NCBI RefSeq assembly: GCF_014194695.1
Contig: NZ_JACIAH010000014.1
Coordinates: 91,395-155,394 of the forward strand
DNA length: 64,000 bases
Direction of reading: 5' to 3'
DNA from: Rhizobium sp. BK399
Lineage (GTDB): Bacteria > Pseudomonadota > Alphaproteobacteria > Rhizobiales > Rhizobiaceae
The notes beneath the pieces were generated by a model. The model saw nothing but the letters and a program-made list of their open reading frames with translations, was not told where the DNA came from and did not search any database. The position numbers and the translations under genes are program-made. Below are positions 63,901-64,000 of the stretch, in pieces. Each line of letters begins with the position of its first letter. The stretch's first letter is position 1.

Positions 63901-64000
63901 GGCTTCGACTTCATCGAGGGCGGGGCCGGCGAGGATCAGGTCTGGGCTGGTGACGGCGACGACACGGTGATCGCCTCTGCCGGTGACGGCGACGACCAGT
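54955..64000 (+). CDS. giant RTX protein with two animal-type haem peroxidase domains (MopA-like), open at window end
   Basis: 3,015 residues are visible and the frame continues past 64000. There is no Sec signal, as expected for type I secretion. Peroxidase domain 1 spans about 250-1080: distal FFGQFFDHGLD with Asp297-His298, TSFVDQNQTYTSH, and proximal His836 in VYRFGHS. Domain 2 spans about 2150-2800: FGQYFDHGLD with His2261, PFVDQNQSYGSH, Arg2458 in IWARNHN and proximal His2539 in VYRVGHS. A beta-sandwich-like stretch at about 525-686 interrupts domain 1. RTX nonapeptides occur at about 1199-1322, 1482-1503, 1763-1838, 1895-1957 and from 2896 on, after an Asp-rich linker (2816-2886). Bacterial MopA proteins of this architecture oxidise Mn(II). 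An adhesin or defence peroxidase is the alternative. Confidence 0.88.
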   Translation, partial: MTAFTLNLQDMIFILRQIKIAEAHAAGTALTEIYVDAEGNVVPAGTPGALLAIPDPHVPAGLRTVDGTYNNVVPGRETWGAADQSMPRLLDGSFVNDADGDTMPFGPPGSPAVTNNDYGVVGSPSLPSVNGGHTGNVADADPRIISNLVVDMSINNPAAIFAALTYAGSEDPQADLERLLAARVTQAEADAALATAQTAVATAEAAVNAAVAAYVPGDPLLLDAIQTAAEALTVAEETHAHATAVAANPSAAFVAFAEELGLTVNDQGTLVIPNIAPDEGLSAPFNAWMTFFGQFFDHGLDLISKGNNGTVFIPLQPDDPLYVPGGSTNFMVLTRAAPTPDGSQTNTTTSFVDQNQTYTSHASHQVFLREYVMRPNDELVDVPVATGKLLDGAANGLPTWKDIKDQARELLGIELSDRDVINLPLLRTDAYGEFIRGDNGLPLIITGIGADNIPNTEDDSVVEGNLATPVNTFSVGALRTGHAFLDDIAHQANPFDSQTGQFKAADADDGIGTPPPVLDGFDAVVLTDGTPGVNVDAALGNWTETPPPGWDITGGFGGVYDPTATVIAETGHGGGNVVFLDSAAVLTHDTGVLLQGGRTYSLTLNVGDRTDQTFGGGTVQLVAAGGAILSSLVLPIPGEGGWLPVTLSSGVVPAGAAGQELRIVVTHGGGTGQQILIDDVRLTSNIAQYDDELLDRHFITGDGRGNENIGLTAVHHIFHSEHNRQIDSQKLTILNSGDLDFINEWLVGEGITGLPAGFASMTALQQLAVADTLDWDGERLFQGARFATEMQYQHLVFEEFARKIQPAIDPFVFNNITDINPSIFSEFANTVYRFGHSMLTENMPRVFIDANGAVTSTDNMGLITAFLNPVAFDNDGTVTADQAAGAIVRGMTIERGNEIDEFITGALRNSLLGLPLDLASINIARGRDTGIPTLNDARTQLYAATGSSFLTPYDSWTDFAANLKNPISVVNFIAAYGTHTSITGQTTVAGKRDAAWALVFGDDSLTGAAADAFNADRLAFLNSTGTWTAANSGLNAIDLWIGGLAEKKMPFGGFLGSTFNAIFEAQLENLQDGDRLYYLTRTQGQNFLNMLEQNSFAKMIMANTDIAQPGPDGIRGTADDIVNRHMGVDSFGNYDFVLEVNAANQADYNGTAAGVDPLGTDAALEAMGLGKVARDDPGTPGVDVNYLRFTGGEHIVAGGTSGNDTIITDFGDDGIWGDAGDDRIESGAGVDLVNGGAGDDILTDSGDSGDFIKGDEGNDVIANSNGLDILMGGIGKDAIFVGVDDTEVFGGEGDDFIVGGEGVDLLMGNEGDDWIEGGGGFDTTAGDNSELFFNSVIKGHDVMFAGNEENDFDGESGDDIMVQGESVMRNEGMFGFDWAIFKGVARDAHADMNIPIFTTEQEDILRNRFDKVEALSGWDHNDTLIGDERTFGEIAPGDTVATTENIFFNDGLDAEGLARIAGLNQIVDLDASGFYQSGNVLLGGGGHDLLQGNGGDDIIDGDRWLNVRIRITSGSENSAANQIATVDSMRHVFTAAEAPAPSWIGRSLFELLVDRTVRPDQMHIVREVLTADGDGDIDTAVFRGSRSEYEIEGIDFDDDGDEQTIVRHLVNTAVGGVAVNDGVDKVSNIERLQFADQTVELVEVDDAAPVGNPVVEGFAQIGQLLKVQMASDGSLAGVTDADNPNGGKIFPPLIIEWQIETDPGVFVDTGFRGPSFTPATDGEFEVGADVRVRAIVRYTDANGIPYAVASLPTDPLVPATNLVATEGDDVLVGTPGDDTIDGLGGNDIIFGLAGDDDLTGGTGDDEIFGGLGDDTLAGGDGNDILDGGDGDDTAVFAGNLADFVFEINAEGQLEVVGTNEEDAVISIENFQFNDGTVTLAEVQAGLPDVIPTDGPDTITGTEGADAIDALGGNDTINALGGDDDLVGGLGNDVINAGAGDDTIAWEVGDGRDIIDGGVGTDRLRIRGDNNDETFFVEDVADYLARTGLLADPLQATTEIVVSRSVGAGASIVVAELAGMDEIDINGGGGNDTFVVSGDFAGTDLDPSTITIDGTSGDDTVDITGLDSQHRIVFRSNGGDDTIVGTLRPQDVVELAPGSVITGYTLSDNTNGTRTLSNGTHSITFTGVVPPQFVPQDDDPNSGPFAYTAADLAGLKNLVNGLAAFEDDDDTEGFGGVRSLSGHGNNEQHADWGAADEPFIRITNAHYGEYDAGSGNNQINPIFEGLNPRNISNVLGAQEANLAKNASNANIFFMAFGQYFDHGLDFLPKGGNGTIQIGAPGSGAPGSGNPADLTRGTVHDIDENGVSQHLNKTSPFVDQNQSYGSHELVGQFLRESDGNQGFGSHLLQGAVDPSNTEFRLLPTLRELITHHWQANTIFRDAELPGGQISFRDYYAGLVDATGHINETMLPQMTSNFMGSGHALLLDANPFISALDHYVVGDGRGNENFALTSIHTIWARNHNYHVELLEQSGFQGTAEELFQAAKMVNEAEYQRVVFTEFADMLIGGIRGDGDHGFEEYNPNATAAISHEFAAAVYRVGHSLIGQTMTVIGPDGEPRQVALYDAFLNPSNDPGVFKGPLPPGYVPQPGYGQLGVNSILGGIVTQSAEEVDFNIVDAVRNDLVRINADLFSFNVARAWDVGLGTLNQVRMDLAASTDPYVREALGYAGNLSAYTSWEDFQARNGLSDIVINQFRQAYPDLVLQAGDIASFQAINPDIQVAIQADGTGLVKGIDRVDLWVGGLAEKHINGGMVGQTFWVVLQEQFDRLQEADRFYYLNRFDNFDFYEDFIDGQEFADIVARNTGLTSLSESIFETEPLDDDDDDQGGDDDDGDHDDDDDNSGPGGGDDNDDDDDDDDSPSGGDDDDGTSSGGDDDDDDSSSGGDDGDGGTDPLPVAARTLIGTVAGDVLIGAAGADTILAGGGGDIVAGDAGNDILRGEDGDDVVTAGDGNDSVTGGAGDDELHGGAGDDMLFGNAGKDMIHGEAGFDFIEGGAGEDQVWAGDGDDTVIASAGDGDDQ
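58550..58920 (+). repeat. RTX calcium-binding repeats, first block
   Basis: Glycine/aspartate nonapeptides of the GGxGxDxUx type run between peroxidase domain 1 and the middle region, for example NGGAGDDILT, FGGEGDDFIV, MGNEGDDWIE. They form calcium-filled parallel beta rolls after secretion. Confidence 0.85.
60241..60830 (+). repeat. RTX calcium-binding repeats, middle blocks
   Basis: Two blocks (about 60241-60470 and 60637-60830) contain units such as DGLGGNDIIF, TGGTGDDEIF, AGGDGNDILD and NALGGDDDLV. They lie between an Ig-like segment and peroxidase domain 2. Confidence 0.85.
63400..63618 (+). repeat. Asp/Gly/Ser-rich low-complexity linker
   Basis: About 73 codons, nearly all Asp, Gly or Ser, are written as GAC/GAT repeats and link peroxidase domain 2 to the last RTX block. 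The repetitive DNA produces long false open frames on other strands and is a likely site of length variation. Confidence 0.85.
63640..64000 (+). repeat. RTX calcium-binding repeats, C-terminal block, cut by window end
   Basis: Units such as LAGGGGDIVA, RGEDGDDVVT, TGGAGDDELH and HGGAGDDMLF continue to the last base. The type I secretion signal is expected at the C-terminus beyond the window. Confidence 0.85.

Overview
The window reads as part of a Rhizobiaceae-type alphaproteobacterial replicon (Rhizobium/Ensifer/Agrobacterium/Shinella range). The DNA is GC-rich with strong GC3 bias. It carries three separate ABC importers for polar or sugar solutes, LacI and GntR-type sugar regulators, a SARP-like TPR regulator, and polysaccharide loci. 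The dense accessory and catabolic content would fit a megaplasmid or chromid, but this cannot be proven from the window. No rRNA, tRNA, CRISPR array, insertion sequence or replication origin was recognised.

Layout. (1) 1-7512: a hydroaromatic acid (quinate/shikimate) locus. A 3-dehydroshikimate dehydratase of the QuiC type (cut by the window start) is divergent from a family-3 ABC importer interleaved with type II dehydroquinase, a Gfo/Idh/MocA dehydrogenase and a divergent AroE-like dehydrogenase. (2) 7643-12427: a SARP/TPR regulator, a SAM methyltransferase, a tiny HTH-like protein and an aldo/keto reductase. (3) 12469-19975: a LacI-controlled sugar ABC operon with an isomerase and an oxidoreductase, two perfect operator palindromes and internal hairpins. 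(4) 20011-25328: an exopolysaccharide operon with a sugar-1-phosphate transferase and rmlB-D-A-C for dTDP-rhamnose, in which rmlD carries a one-base frameshift, plus a VanZ-like protein. (5) 25786-30332: a periplasmic arylsulfatase, a small secreted protein and a secreted beta-helix protein.

(6) 30365-47082: an alginate-type biosynthesis operon transcribed leftwards in the order algD - alg8 - alg44 (PilZ) - algG fused to a long helical-repeat domain - algL - three large Sel1-repeat proteins with a possible 92-residue ORF. The synthase, c-di-GMP receptor, epimerase and lyase are clear. No outer-membrane porin AlgE, no AlgX and no O-acetylation genes are present here. (7) 47557-53028: a NanE-NanK fusion with an ABC importer lacking its ATPase, and a GntR/UTRA regulator flanked by operator-like repeats. 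(8) 53153-64000: a divergent, degenerate NarX-like histidine kinase and a giant type I-secreted RTX protein with at least 3,015 residues (open at the window end). It contains two animal-type haem peroxidase domains, as in the bacterial Mn(II)-oxidising MopA family.

How the parts may work together: regions 4 to 6 would build, modify and trim surface polysaccharide. Regions 1, 3 and 7 import and break down plant-derived or cell-wall-derived carbon. Region 8 would export a very large oxidative enzyme or adhesin. The strongest candidates for something undescribed are the reduced alginate-like system with the AlgG fusion and Sel1 scaffolds, and the double-peroxidase RTX protein whose two domains have each lost a different haem-pocket residue.
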